A stretch of 64,000 nucleotides of DNA, taken from DATKPE01 sp033854175 (GTDB taxonomy: Bacteria; Bacteroidota; Ignavibacteria; UBA10030; SZUA-254). The notes below the pieces were generated by a model that made no database searches, was not told the origin of the DNA, and saw nothing but the letters and a program-made list of their open reading frames with translations. The stretch covers positions 62,001 to 126,000 of the forward strand of contig JAWOKN010000096.1 of the NCBI GenBank assembly GCA_033854175.1. Reading direction: 5' to 3'. The position numbers were made by a program, and so were the translations under genes. This document shows, in pieces, positions 36,539-46,082 of the stretch; position 1 is the stretch's first letter, and each line of letters opens with the position of its first letter.

Positions 36539-37001
36539 GGGATGATGGTACGGCAGTTTATTCGGGAATGGCCATTCATCGGATCGTGAAAAGGGTCAGT
36601 CGGGGGAGGGAGAGGTACCTCTGCTTGGTTAAAAAACACATAAGCAAACGTTGGCACCGATGAATCCTCACGAAGAAATGAACTACATCATGGTTTACAC
36701 AACATACAAAATGTGCGAATGATTTGCAAAACATCGCTGCCCCGTTTACTTTGCAAATTATGTTCCCCGTGGCATAGCGATACCGATCTCGCTGCTGCTG
36801 ATTTCTCAGGTGGACATATCAATCTGAGCAAAAGCAGGGTCACAACCCGCTCAAATACATTAGTCAGTTTTCGAATGCGGATGTCGATTTATTCGGTGAG
36901 GTGGGTAGAACTTTCGCTCGCGAGAATTTTCTGCCGGATTTCATGAGTATTCCCTAGAATAATTCCGGCAATGACATCGGATCTATTTTTCAGCAGTAAC
37001 A
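36539..37001. other. gene-poor stretch upstream of plsC
   Basis: About 460 bases in which I see no supportable gene. A 77-codon plus-strand frame (36713-36946) has no start site and reads as low-quality sequence. The 5' leader and promoter of the plsC run should lie at its left edge, but no clear TAnnTTTG box was found. The right edge is the terminator at 37002. Confidence 0.5.
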
Positions 37002-37034
37002 AAAAACCCTCTGTGGTCCTCACAGAGGGTTTTT
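37002..37034 (-). terminator. strong, nearly symmetrical rho-independent terminator
   Basis: A perfect 14-base stem (AAAAACCCTCTGTG and its complement) with loop GTCCT. Read on the minus strand it is followed by six Ts, on the plus strand by five, so it could act both ways. The only sense sequence leading into it is the minus-strand decayed locus ending at 37072. Confidence 0.85.
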
Positions 37035-37071
37035 CTCGTGTTCCCTAATCCACAACTTCCTGCGGTGCTCT

Positions 37072-37203
37072 TTAAGGAGAAATGAAGTCATCATCATCAT
37101 CCAACGCCGTGCCTGCGCCGTTGGCACCACAAGCAGGAGGGTAAAAAATTCCACTTCTAATCGATAATCTCCCAAGTTATCAAAGTAGAAGCTTGGTTTT
37201 CAT
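37072..37203 (-). pseudogene. broken micro-ORF just before the terminator
   Basis: An ATG at 37203 has AAGGAGA immediately upstream and begins MKTKLLL, then meets TGA TAA in tandem. The same frame continues open to a TAA at 37072, encoding 34 residues that end GTALDDDDDFISP and contain PPACGANGAG. With the stops read as residues it would be a 43-residue peptide with a hydrophobic start, closed by a terminator 37 bases on. The good ribosome binding site, acidic tail and terminator suggest a former small secreted or membrane peptide gene; the alternative is chance. Confidence 0.35.
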
Positions 37204-37486
37204 ACTCTCCTTACCATATATTCATTACATTCGGAATTATCTGCGGAAAATTTTATCATAAAATTTTAAAAGGTGAATTTCTCCGATCATAATATGATGA
37301 ATTCGCGATTCCCTGGGCATGGTATCGGACTGTTTTCTCTTATATCTTTCAAGCTCGGGATTTATGAAATGGACATGCCCGAACTTGGAAGAAATTCTCA
37401 GGCGGCAGCAATGGGATACGCGAAGAAAGCTACTCCGGATGAATAACGGAGGATTAAAGTTTAGCGTGGCTCGAGAGGAGGATAGT

Positions 37487-38229
37487 TCATTCCGTAGACG
37501 CACTCAATCGATGTCGACCTTTCGTAACGACACGGACCCATTCAATTCCATTCCAATATTGAATATGATCTCGCAGATTGGAGAGGCAGGTCAGAGTGAT
37601 GAGCCCCGTCAGCTTACTTTCTTCAACAAGGTTTTGATGAAACGCGTCGATATTATTATCGGATTTTATCCGGAGCAATTTCAGGATATGATAAAAATAA
37701 TAATGAAAATCGAAGTGAATCCCGCCTAAGGATCCGCTTACAACCGTGATCTGGAGGGTTTGTTCATAGGTTTCAGTAATCCGGGCCACGATGCCGTGGG
37801 TATGGAAAAGCGTGTCGAGATCTGAGAGAGGGAGTCGGTTATAATAGAATTCGGCATCTGAGGGCCAAGTAGAAAATTCCTGCACGGTGTGGCTTTCCTG
37901 CGGTCGAGGATGCCATCCGGCCGGAGAACGGCGAGCATTGGGAACTCCTCGTGCGTGATATCTTTTGTGTCGTTCTATCCGCCTGCAAGTAATTCTTCAG
38001 CACCTGTGTGGTCGAGATCCCTGAAGAGCATTGGGCTGAATTGGCCGAAGTGCCAGTATTCATCGAGTGTATTTCCATCAGGGTCCAGCCTGCACAACAC
38101 CGAAGGTGATCTTCCAAGGCTATTTCCTACGACAAATATTTCACTCTTGCCGTCAATAACTTTCCGGGTCAGAAGATAAGTAAGGTTGATATACGGACTG
38201 TATTCGTCCACTCTACCGGCGAGATGCAC
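37487..38229 (-). pseudogene. decayed gene of unknown family (one amber stop, at least one frameshift)
   Basis: Three open pieces join into one plausible protein. Residues from 38229 (VDEYSPYINLTYLLTRK, SEIFVVGNSLGR, LDPDGNTLDEYWHFG, FRDLDHTGAEELLAGG) run to a TAG at 37977-37975. The frame then stays open past it (NDTKDITHEEFPMLAVLRPDG) until about 37885, where sense moves one frame over (EFSTWPSDAEFYYNRLPLSD, DTLFHTHGIVARITETYEQT, VVSGSLGGIHFDFHYYF, SDNNIDAFHQNLVEE) to a stop at 37487. Phrases such as LDPDGNTL and DLDHTGAEELLAGG resemble FG-GAP-like repeat proteins. I do not recognise the family. Confidence 0.6.
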
Positions 38230-38234
38230 TGTTC

Positions 38235-38666
38235 GCCGGATCGCTCTGTGACGATGAAGTTTTGCAGAAATTGAACGGAGAGGTTCATATTGCGCAAGAT
38301 CTTGCTGAGACCGGGATCGGTCTCATGATAGATCCGGAATATGCTCTGATTCATGCGGAAAAAAACAAGTCTCCGGAGATGTACGAGGAACTACTCAACG
38401 TTCGAACTTTCGGGTGATATTCCATTGAAGTAAAGTTTGATCTGCAAAAAAGTGCCCGTGGTATCCCTGTTACATAGATCGGCGATACAATCGAGGACTA
38501 AATCTTCCAGCCTTAGTGCAGAGAAATCACGATACATCTGACCCGTAGACACTTTTTTCCTGAGATAGACGAGAGCGGTTTTTCTGCAAATAAAAGTGAG
38601 TTCTCTGCCAGCATTGTCGTCAGGATGGGATGAGAAGATACTCTCAAGTATTTTCTTTATCTCCAC
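38235..38666 (-). pseudogene. decayed upstream gene, interrupted by in-frame TAG
   Basis: From ATG 38666 the frame reads MEIKKILESIFSSH, RKTALVYLRKKVSTGQMYRD and LRLEDLVLDCIADLCNRD to a TAG at 38393-38391. It continues in the same frame after the stop: LRRLVFFRMNQSIFRIYHE, TDPGLSKILRNMNLSVQFLQ, NFIVTERSGEQ. The two halves look like one helical protein. Sense seems to be lost near 38235, where the next piece is in another frame, so this and the following pseudogene may once have been a single gene or an overlapping pair. No function is assigned. Confidence 0.55.
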
Positions 38667-38750
38667 GAGGCTTATAATTAATCAAGCGATGCTCCCCCGA
38701 TTGTTGCAGGTAGTGTAGAAAAGTGATAAAAAATCAAGGTGATAAAATGC

Positions 38751-39686
38751 TTAAATCGAGCGAGATTCCACTTTTTTATTCCATTGCATGATAAGTTTCG
38801 GGGCTGTCCTGATGGTAAAAATCATGAAAAGTGCGCCGCCCAGAAGATCGGCAACGTAGTGATATCGAAGATAGACTGTGCTGATGATGAGAAGTGTGCC
38901 GAAGATATAAAGCCACCACCGTGAGCTGATTCTGAATTTGTGTGCAAGATACATGACGATGAGCGTCATTTGTGTGTGTCCGCTCGGAAATGCATCGCGT
39001 TGTGCGAATGCAATCGGATTTGGCACATGCTGCGGAATAGATTCACCAGAATTGATGAAATCTCGGAGGGGGTTAGTGAAGATAATACCGGGAAGATCGG
39101 TGTTCAATTTATCAAACTCGTGAAGTGTGAACCGGGGTCCAACGGCGGGAAAGATCATATACCCCACATACGATAACAGGAAACCGTAGGTTATGGTAAA
39201 TACAGTGAACGAAAATTTCTGATATTCCTGTCGTGCATAAAGCTCGGCACCAAGGGTGATCATTAACAGGTAATAACTTACATAGGCGACCTGAAGTATT
39301 TCTGTTATCAAGGGAGACGAGAATTTCGTTAACCAGACGGTCGGATCGGTGTGAAAAATGTACCGGTCGCACTCTATAAGAAATTGATCCCAATCTTTCA
39401 GCCCCAATCCCTGAATAACGAAATAGATTTCTTTAAAAACAAAAAAGATAACCGGAACCGGATACCAGTCATGAATAACCCGAAGGAATTTCCGCTGTGG
39501 ATCCCGAGCGATCCGGGCCAGGAATACAATCACGGATGATCCGGCTATATTGGCGATGATGACATAGGGCCATTCGGGAATTGTTCCGCTTCTGAAGACA
39601 ATATAGATTCCCAGAGAACAGAGGAAGATAATAATCAGGGCATCGACAGGAGCAAGTTGCCGCCACCATGCTAATCGTTTAGTCAT
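38751..39686 (-). CDS. PAP2-family membrane phosphatase
   Basis: A 311-residue protein with six or more hydrophobic segments and the PAP2 catalytic motifs: DAFPSGHTQMT (SGH motif, about residues 231-241) and YLRYHYVADLLGG (SRxxxxxHxxxD-like motif with His and Asp). The early motif LxxPAVGPRF matches the inositol-phosphorylceramide-synthase-like branch of PAP2. It probably dephosphorylates or transfers phosphate from a lipid phosphate in the membrane. It ends the asmA-rsmA-mgtA run, 62 bases after mgtA. Confidence 0.88.
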   Translation of the reverse strand: MTKRLAWWRQLAPVDALIIIFLCSLGIYIVFRSGTIPEWPYVIIANIAGSSVIVFLARIARDPQRKFLRVIHDWYPVPVIFFVFKEIYFVIQGLGLKDWDQFLIECDRYIFHTDPTVWLTKFSSPLITEILQVAYVSYYLLMITLGAELYARQEYQKFSFTVFTITYGFLLSYVGYMIFPAVGPRFTLHEFDKLNTDLPGIIFTNPLRDFINSGESIPQHVPNPIAFAQRDAFPSGHTQMTLIVMYLAHKFRISSRWWLYIFGTLLIISTVYLRYHYVADLLGGALFMIFTIRTAPKLIMQWNKKVESRSI

Positions 39687-39748
39687 GAAGTTATCTCACC
39701 CGGACTGCAAGATATCAAAAGGGGTTGAAAAAGGGACGGGCGCATACC

Positions 39749-42382
39749 TCATATCCAGGATTTTCGGATGAGGATCGTTTTCACGACCTGGGTCAGAGTG
39801 ACATAGCAGAGAAGAGTCAGGAGCAAGAGAGGCCAGTACAGCACCGGCAGCTCGGTAAAACCCAGCGATGGTGCCAGTCCGGAGTGTGGCAACAACAAAC
39901 CGACTCCCATGATAATCGCTGATGTGAGGATCAGTGGGACACTCGGGATGCTTTGTAGAAATGGAATTTTATTAGTGCGGATAATATGAATGATGAGAGT
40001 TTGCGTCATAAGGGATTCGACAAACCATCCCGTCTGAAACAGCGATGCGCGCTGGGGGTCCCAGCAGTTGAAAACATACAGCATGATGAAATATGTCGTG
40101 TAATCAAATATTGAGCTGATCGGGCCGATGAAGAGAATAAACCTTTTAATTTCATCCATCGACCATGGCCTCGGCTTTGCGACCTGCTCAGGATCAACAT
40201 TGTCCGTTGGAATCGGTACTTGTGAAAAATCGTACATCAGATTGTTGGTAAGAACCTGTATGGGGAGCATGGGCACAAAGGGGAGGAAAGCACTGGCCCC
40301 CAAAACGCTGAACATGTTACCGAAGTTTGAACTCGCACCCATTCTCACATACTTGACGATATTGGCAAAGACTTTACGGCCTTCGAGGACTCCCTCTTCG
40401 AGGACCATCAGGCTTTTTTCAAGGAGAATGACATCAGCGGATTCCTTGGCGATATCGACGGCGGAATCGACGGAAATACCAACATCAGCGGCACGCAGGG
40501 CCGGTGCATCATTGATCCCGTCTCCCATGAATCCGACGACATGTTTTTTTGCCCTTAGCACCTCGATAATACGTTGCTTGTGCGCAGGGGAAAGGCGTGC
40601 GAAAATTGTTGCCTTTTCAGCTGCCTCAAGCAACTCTTCGTCTGACATTTTTTCGATGTCCGTACCGATAACAAGGTTTTCAGTCGGCAGGCCTACCTCA
40701 TGGCATACTTTTTTACTGACGAGATCGTTGTCTCCCGTGAGGATCTTTACGGTGACACCATGTTTTTGCAGCGCCGCGATTGCCGGGCCGGCGCTTTCCT
40801 TCGGTGGATCAAGGAATGCCACATATCCCTTCAGGACGAGATCATTTTCATCATCCCGTGAATAAGCCGGTTTGCGTTCAAGATCCTTGTACGCTACTGC
40901 GAGGACGCGGAATCCATCTTCACTCAGACGCTCGTGCTCATCACGAAGATCCTGAATGAGTATCTGATCCATCGGAAGAATTTCTTCCTCAAGCTCAAAC
41001 CGCGTGCAACGGCGGAAAATTTCTTCCGGTGCACCTTTTGTCAGAAGCCGGTGGATTCCATCAGGTCGTTCGACAACCACCGACATCATACGTCGCGAAA
41101 AATCAAAAGGAATTTCATCCACCTTCTTATAGTCGTCGATTTTCAGCTGTTGCAACACTTTATCACGGAAATCGAGAATTGCCCTGTCAAGAACATTCTT
41201 CAATCCTGTCTGAAAATGGCTCACAAGGAAGGCATCCAGTAAAACGAGATCATCTTCTTTCCGCACAACATCGCAGTGCCGCTCGAGAACAACATGATCC
41301 ATGGTCAGGGTTCCCGTTTTGTCTGTGCAAAGCACATCCATCGCCCCGAAGTTTTGTATGGAATTCAGCCTTTTGACAATAACCTTTTTCCTCGACATCA
41401 GTATTGCACCCTTGGAAAGACTGACCGAAACAATCATCGGCAGCATTTCGGGGGTAAGTCCGACGGCAACAGCAAGGGCGAAGAAAAATGCTTCTCCCCA
41501 GTTACCCTTTGTTAATCCATTGATGAGGAATACCAGTGGGACCATGACCGTCATAAAACGGATCATCAGCCAGGTGAAGCGCTTGATTCCTTTGTCAAAA
41601 CTTGTTTCCACCTGCTGACCAACAATGCTGCCTGCCATTGTGCCGAAATATGTTTGTCGACCCGATGCGACCACAACCGCCAGCGCAGTTCCGCTTTCCA
41701 CGCTCGTGCCGAGGAAACAGATATCTGAAAATTCTAGCGGTGTGATGTTTTCCCGCGTCTCTTTTATATCAAATTTTTCTATTGGAAGCGACTCGCCGGT
41801 GAGGCTGGCCTGAATGATGAACAGATCCTTCGAGGAGACAACCCGCAGGTCGGCGGGGATCATATCACCCGCGGAGAGTTTCACAATATCCCCTGGTACG
41901 AGGTCTTTCAGAGGTACTTCAATCGCCTGTCCGTCGCGGATGGCGGTTGCCGTGACCTTGATCATCGCTTTTAATTTTGTCGCTGCTGTATCAGCCCGGT
42001 TTTCCTGGATGAATCTGAGGAGAACGCCAAGAATGACCATTAGGCACATGACGATGCCCGCGCGAATATCGCCGGTTGCGAATGAAATAATTGCGAGAGC
42101 TGTGAGTAGGATAACAAGGGGATTCCGCGTTGTTGTCATGAGACGCCAGAACCAGCCATGTTTCACTTCCTGGGCAACCTCGTTCAGACCGAAGGTCACT
42201 TTCCGCGATTCGACCTCTGATTCTGTTAATCCCTGCAGACTTGTGCCGAGTTTCTCCATTACTTCCCGGGCTTCGGATCTAGCGGCATCAACGATTTGGG
42301 GAGATACCTGAATACCCGTTGCGAATTTTTTCAGTGGGATTGATATTCGCGAGACGACATTATTGATTATTGGTGTCGGCAT
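39749..42382 (-). CDS. mgtA: magnesium-translocating P-type ATPase
   Basis: An 877-residue P3B-type ATPase importing Mg2+. The phosphorylation motif DKTGTLT begins at Asp-354, preceded by the actuator motif LTGESLPIEK and the membrane motif GLTPEMLPMIV. Later come KGAPEE, LTGDNDLVSKKVC and GDGINDAPALRAADVGISV, with a C-terminal membrane domain. The sequence VGLTPEMLPMIVS and the length identify MgtA/MgtB rather than a calcium pump. No leader or Mg2+ riboswitch is possible in the 27-base gap after rsmA, so it appears to be expressed with its upstream genes. Confidence 0.94.
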   Translation of the reverse strand: MPTPIINNVVSRISIPLKKFATGIQVSPQIVDAARSEAREVMEKLGTSLQGLTESEVESRKVTFGLNEVAQEVKHGWFWRLMTTTRNPLVILLTALAIISFATGDIRAGIVMCLMVILGVLLRFIQENRADTAATKLKAMIKVTATAIRDGQAIEVPLKDLVPGDIVKLSAGDMIPADLRVVSSKDLFIIQASLTGESLPIEKFDIKETRENITPLEFSDICFLGTSVESGTALAVVVASGRQTYFGTMAGSIVGQQVETSFDKGIKRFTWLMIRFMTVMVPLVFLINGLTKGNWGEAFFFALAVAVGLTPEMLPMIVSVSLSKGAILMSRKKVIVKRLNSIQNFGAMDVLCTDKTGTLTMDHVVLERHCDVVRKEDDLVLLDAFLVSHFQTGLKNVLDRAILDFRDKVLQQLKIDDYKKVDEIPFDFSRRMMSVVVERPDGIHRLLTKGAPEEIFRRCTRFELEEEILPMDQILIQDLRDEHERLSEDGFRVLAVAYKDLERKPAYSRDDENDLVLKGYVAFLDPPKESAGPAIAALQKHGVTVKILTGDNDLVSKKVCHEVGLPTENLVIGTDIEKMSDEELLEAAEKATIFARLSPAHKQRIIEVLRAKKHVVGFMGDGINDAPALRAADVGISVDSAVDIAKESADVILLEKSLMVLEEGVLEGRKVFANIVKYVRMGASSNFGNMFSVLGASAFLPFVPMLPIQVLTNNLMYDFSQVPIPTDNVDPEQVAKPRPWSMDEIKRFILFIGPISSIFDYTTYFIMLYVFNCWDPQRASLFQTGWFVESLMTQTLIIHIIRTNKIPFLQSIPSVPLILTSAIIMGVGLLLPHSGLAPSLGFTELPVLYWPLLLLTLLCYVTLTQVVKTILIRKSWI

Positions 42383-42409
42383 ATCATAAGATGATTGAAT
42401 CTGTCCTAG

Positions 42410-43276
42410 TCACAGTGAGACGTCCCCGGCCGGCGAACCAAGGCGAGCACTGGATATTCCACGCAGATGCAATCCGGTTTCCTCGGTCAAGGTAATAAAA
42501 TCATCGGTATCCAATTCCTCGGGTCGCTTATTAAGCGGAAACTTGATCATTCCAAGCAATTTGTTGACTGTCTGTTCATCATACGGAAGATAATGTAAAC
42601 TGTTGCGAAGTGTCTTCCGGCGTTTGCCGAAGGTTGTCCGGATAATTGTCCGAAAAAGTTTCTGATCGACATTATACCGCACCTGACCGAAGATCCGCAG
42701 CTGAATGACTGAGGAGGTCACACGTGGTTTGGGATAAAAGCATTCAGGTGAAACATCGAAAAGGATAGCAGGTGAGCTGTAAAATTGAGTAAGAACGCTC
42801 AAAATCCCATATGCTTTTGTGTTCGGCCTAGCGATTATACGCTGCGCAACCTCCCGTTGTACCATGAAGGTGCAGTCGGTGATATCTGCTGTGTGATCGA
42901 TAATCTTAAAGAGGATCGGGCTTGTGAGATGATAGGGAATATTCCCGACAATTCTAAATTTTTGATGGAATTTTTTCCGCCAGGAGGTAAAATCGGTGTT
43001 TAGGATATCCTCGTGCACGACGGTAACTTTGGTGCAATTGAACTCGCGTCGAAGGCTTTCAACGATTCGACCATCGATTTCAATAAGAGCGATGGCTTTG
43101 ACCAATGGAACCAGGGAACGGGAGAGAGCGCCATTTCCGGGACCGATTTCAAGGAAGCAATCGTTTCCGGTCGGAACTAGGTGGCGGAGAGTTTTCCGGA
43201 TAATATTATCATCGACAAGGAAATTTTGACCGAGAGATTGTTTAGGCTTGAACGTCAGGTGTCGCGGCGACATCAC
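42410..43276 (-). CDS. rsmA: 16S rRNA dimethyladenosine transferase
   Basis: A 288-residue RsmA/KsgA, which dimethylates two adjacent adenosines in helix 45 of 16S rRNA. Family motifs: KPKQSLGQNFLVD, FLEIGPGNGALSRSLV (SAM site), IEIDGRIVESL, the catalytic GNIPYHLTSPI and YPKPRVTSSVIQL. It ends with a normal C-terminal domain. It begins two bases after the asmA-like stop. Confidence 0.95.
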   Translation of the reverse strand: MMSPRHLTFKPKQSLGQNFLVDDNIIRKTLRHLVPTGNDCFLEIGPGNGALSRSLVPLVKAIALIEIDGRIVESLRREFNCTKVTVVHEDILNTDFTSWRKKFHQKFRIVGNIPYHLTSPILFKIIDHTADITDCTFMVQREVAQRIIARPNTKAYGILSVLTQFYSSPAILFDVSPECFYPKPRVTSSVIQLRIFGQVRYNVDQKLFRTIIRTTFGKRRKTLRNSLHYLPYDEQTVNKLLGMIKFPLNKRPEELDTDDFITLTEETGLHLRGISSARLGSPAGDVSL

Positions 43277-43278
43277 GA

Positions 43279-45777
43279 TCAGGGTTTTTTAAAGAGATTC
43301 TTCAAACCTTCTTTGACTTTGTTTTTCAGGGCATCTTCACCCTTCTGTTGAAGGGCTTTTCTGGCCATTTCCTGCTGTGCCTGGGTGTCAAGCTGCAACG
43401 CCGGATTCGAAGATGTACCACCGACGTGGAACGGCAGGTTGAGTCTACCATCTTTGTCCTTGAAATACTCTAGAAGATTTCCCGCAACGCCGGGTAAGTT
43501 TATTTTGCCCGACATTTCAGGAGGAAGCTTTACCGTCAGTGCGTAGTCAAGCGTGCCATCAAGCCCCTGGGAACCATTGAGAGCGAAGCTGGTGGTACCT
43601 GCGTCCACCTTTAAATCCTTCACGTTTAATCTTCCATTTGCGACGGAAAAAGAATTGGTCCAGTCCTTGAAATTGATCACTTTGAGCTGATCCGCACCGG
43701 TAAGAGATGCAAGTTTTTGTGTAAGCGGAAACCCGGTCAGTTTGCCCTCGAAAACTTTTGCGAGGCCATCGCCCGTCAGAGATTGTGTGTTGAGCCCCAT
43801 CGTGTCGTTCAGATCGCCCCGTAATTTTGTGTTCATGGTAAGCTTGCCGAAGAGATACTGCCCAAATGATGTGAAATTTGACAGCAGGGCATTCGATTCG
43901 ACATTATTGATCGCGAGATCAAGATTAAACGGCCGGTTATTTTCGTTGCGCAGATCGAGGGTTCCCTTTGTCTGAATCGATCCCTGGAAGGCGTTGACAG
44001 AAAATGATTTCAGATCGGCGATCCCATTACTTAGTGTCAGAGAACCCTTTGCATTCGTGAAGGAGAATTTATCCGTGACAAGTTTGTCAACGGCAACATC
44101 GGCTGCGACATCGAATCCTGGAAGAAGGCTCCCCTGTTTTTGATATGTTTTCTTTGACTCTGCTGTCTTCGGTGGCGCAGGTGATCCGGTGGCCAGATCC
44201 ATAGTCCTGAGTTGATGGGAGATCAGTTTCACCGTTGCTGATGGATTTACACCGGATTTCTCACCTCTTGGAAATACCAGGGGAAGATAGTTCTTCAAAG
44301 CGAATGAAAGATTGAGATCAGACTCGCCGATGTTCAGAGCTATCTGTTTTGATTCAACTATCTGGTTGTTGATAGTGATCGTACCATTAAGGTTGCGGAT
44401 GGGTTTTGGTGTCCCGGAGCTCTGAATGGTGACGTTCTGAAAATTGATCGTCCCTTTTCCGTTCAATGACTGCGGATTGTTTACTTTTCCGTCAATGGAG
44501 ATATTGGTCTGAATTATCCCGTTGTACTCTGATCCCTTCTCAAGTGGATAAAATTCCTTTATCTCTGCGAGATTGAGTTTACCGGCTATCGAGGCGGAAA
44601 CGAGGGGATCATCGAAATGAGAAACATGAACCTTTCCGCTGATATCGTTCGACCCAATCCGAGCAGCAAACTGTTCAATCGAAAAATTTCCTATACCAGT
44701 TGCCCCCACCGGCGCAGAAGGTTTTTCGAATAAGCCACTCATGGTCATGTTCGTGATCGATTTCGGAAGAGATGAATACTGAATTTTTCCATTAGTTACA
44801 CTGAAGGAAGCAGTTGTAGCCGGATTAACGGTTGCACTGGACGGTCCCGCCATTTTTACGGAAAATTTTACATCTCCGGAGGTTGTCAGACCGGCTGTCT
44901 TTTTCAGCATATCGGGAGGAATAAGCGAGAGCAGTTGTTCCATCGTGGCACCTGGCGATGTGATCGTCAGATCCATGATGTTGGTGGTTTGTTGTAGCTG
45001 TGCAATGGTGCCTGTCGCGGTGATTGGGAGATCACGCACGTGGCCATTGACATTGTCAAGCGATAGAACATCTTTATCGAGAGCGTAGGATATCCGGGAG
45101 TCAGCTTTCAACGGTTGATCGGATAAATACCACGCCTTTGTTGTGCCATAGCTGATTTTGTCGATGGATGACAAGGCGTCAATAACAATGGTATTCTCAC
45201 TCTGCCTGGATTCCGCCGATGCTTTTACATTGATTCCCTCAAATAGCATACGGCTGTCGAACTTGTTGTCCACCATTTCAAATTCACCGTCGTCAATCTC
45301 AAGATCGGAAACCAGCAATCCGCCGCCGACAGATGTCGGGGACCCACCTTTTTGAGGCTGGGGGGAGGTTGAACCTGAAGAATAATTTTTTATTCCGCCC
45401 TTGGTTACCTCAAGATAGATAATCGGACGTTGGAGTATAATTCTCCCAATTTCTATCTTCCCCGAAATCAGCGGAAGGAGTTTAACATTGATGGAGAGAT
45501 GATCGAGGGAGATGAATGTATTACGGTCGAATTTTGCTCCATCCGGATTTGAAAGGGTCAGACTATCGATAGAGACTGCGAGGGATGGAAAAACCGAAAG
45601 AGAGATCTCCTTCACTCCGACCTGTCGATGGGTTGTCTCTTCAATCCTTGGGAGGACCATCGCTTGAAGCCGATCGCTTGTGAAATAGAGTTTTGCTGCG
45701 ATGATGATGATGAGAAGTAAGATAATGGGGACTGAAATGATGATAATCCAGATTTTTGCCATTTTACTTATCGCCAT
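43279..45777 (-). CDS. AsmA-family protein
   Basis: An 832-residue protein with one N-terminal membrane helix (IWIIIISVPIILLLIIIIAA) and a long beta-rich periplasmic part. The N-terminal segment FTSDRLQAMVLPRIEETTHRQ and the C-terminal repeats (LNVKDLKVDAGTTSFALNG, KINLPGVAGNLLEYFKDKDG, LNLPFHVGGTSSNPALQLD) are typical of AsmA proteins, which are thought to bridge inner and outer membrane and move or regulate lipids. The tail KALQQKGEDALKNKVKEGL is charged. A second Met five codons in is an alternative start. Confidence 0.88.
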   Translation of the reverse strand: MAISKMAKIWIIIISVPIILLLIIIIAAKLYFTSDRLQAMVLPRIEETTHRQVGVKEISLSVFPSLAVSIDSLTLSNPDGAKFDRNTFISLDHLSINVKLLPLISGKIEIGRIILQRPIIYLEVTKGGIKNYSSGSTSPQPQKGGSPTSVGGGLLVSDLEIDDGEFEMVDNKFDSRMLFEGINVKASAESRQSENTIVIDALSSIDKISYGTTKAWYLSDQPLKADSRISYALDKDVLSLDNVNGHVRDLPITATGTIAQLQQTTNIMDLTITSPGATMEQLLSLIPPDMLKKTAGLTTSGDVKFSVKMAGPSSATVNPATTASFSVTNGKIQYSSLPKSITNMTMSGLFEKPSAPVGATGIGNFSIEQFAARIGSNDISGKVHVSHFDDPLVSASIAGKLNLAEIKEFYPLEKGSEYNGIIQTNISIDGKVNNPQSLNGKGTINFQNVTIQSSGTPKPIRNLNGTITINNQIVESKQIALNIGESDLNLSFALKNYLPLVFPRGEKSGVNPSATVKLISHQLRTMDLATGSPAPPKTAESKKTYQKQGSLLPGFDVAADVAVDKLVTDKFSFTNAKGSLTLSNGIADLKSFSVNAFQGSIQTKGTLDLRNENNRPFNLDLAINNVESNALLSNFTSFGQYLFGKLTMNTKLRGDLNDTMGLNTQSLTGDGLAKVFEGKLTGFPLTQKLASLTGADQLKVINFKDWTNSFSVANGRLNVKDLKVDAGTTSFALNGSQGLDGTLDYALTVKLPPEMSGKINLPGVAGNLLEYFKDKDGRLNLPFHVGGTSSNPALQLDTQAQQEMARKALQQKGEDALKNKVKEGLKNLFKKP

Positions 45778-46082
45778 AAGTCACCATGCGGTAATTCATC
45801 GAAGGGGAATATAGTCTTGTGTACAAAATATACCTAAATCGTGAGAGAATATCAATGAATTGGAGATGGTGCTCTGGTTATTCTACCGTCATACTTTGGA
45901 ATTTTGTTCACGCGCATATATTCTCCAAATTTGCTCCTGGGGGGAAAGCGGGATTTTCTCTTTACAGAGAAAACCGGTGCGACGATCATGCAGGTTGACT
46001 TGCGTGATATGGAATTTTGCTAATGATCGGTTTGAATTTCATTAGAATTTTCTGCATTTTAACAGCCAGAGATCGGTTTCCC
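45778..46082. other. divergent intergenic region between asmA-like and hisA-like genes
   Basis: About 305 bases that must hold the start signals of two opposite operons. I found no perfect TAnnTTTG box; the nearest on the minus side is TATATTTTG, off by one base, at roughly 45824-45832. No small gene is evident. Confidence 0.4.

Noticed and set aside
36713..36946. 77-codon plus-strand frame in the gene-poor region
   Set aside because: No start site, Ser/Arg-rich shadow-like composition, no family resemblance.
37081..37101. Short CAT trinucleotide repeat
   Set aside because: Only four to five units; it encodes the Asp run of the micro-ORF and is too short for a phase-variable tract claim.
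2792..38666. General reassignment of TAG to an amino acid
   Set aside because: Several sound genes end in TAG at the expected C-terminus (protease ending KMLILK at 17565, exporter at 54526, PPIase at 12310), and the decayed locus also has TGA/TAA stops and frameshifts, which fits gene decay better.
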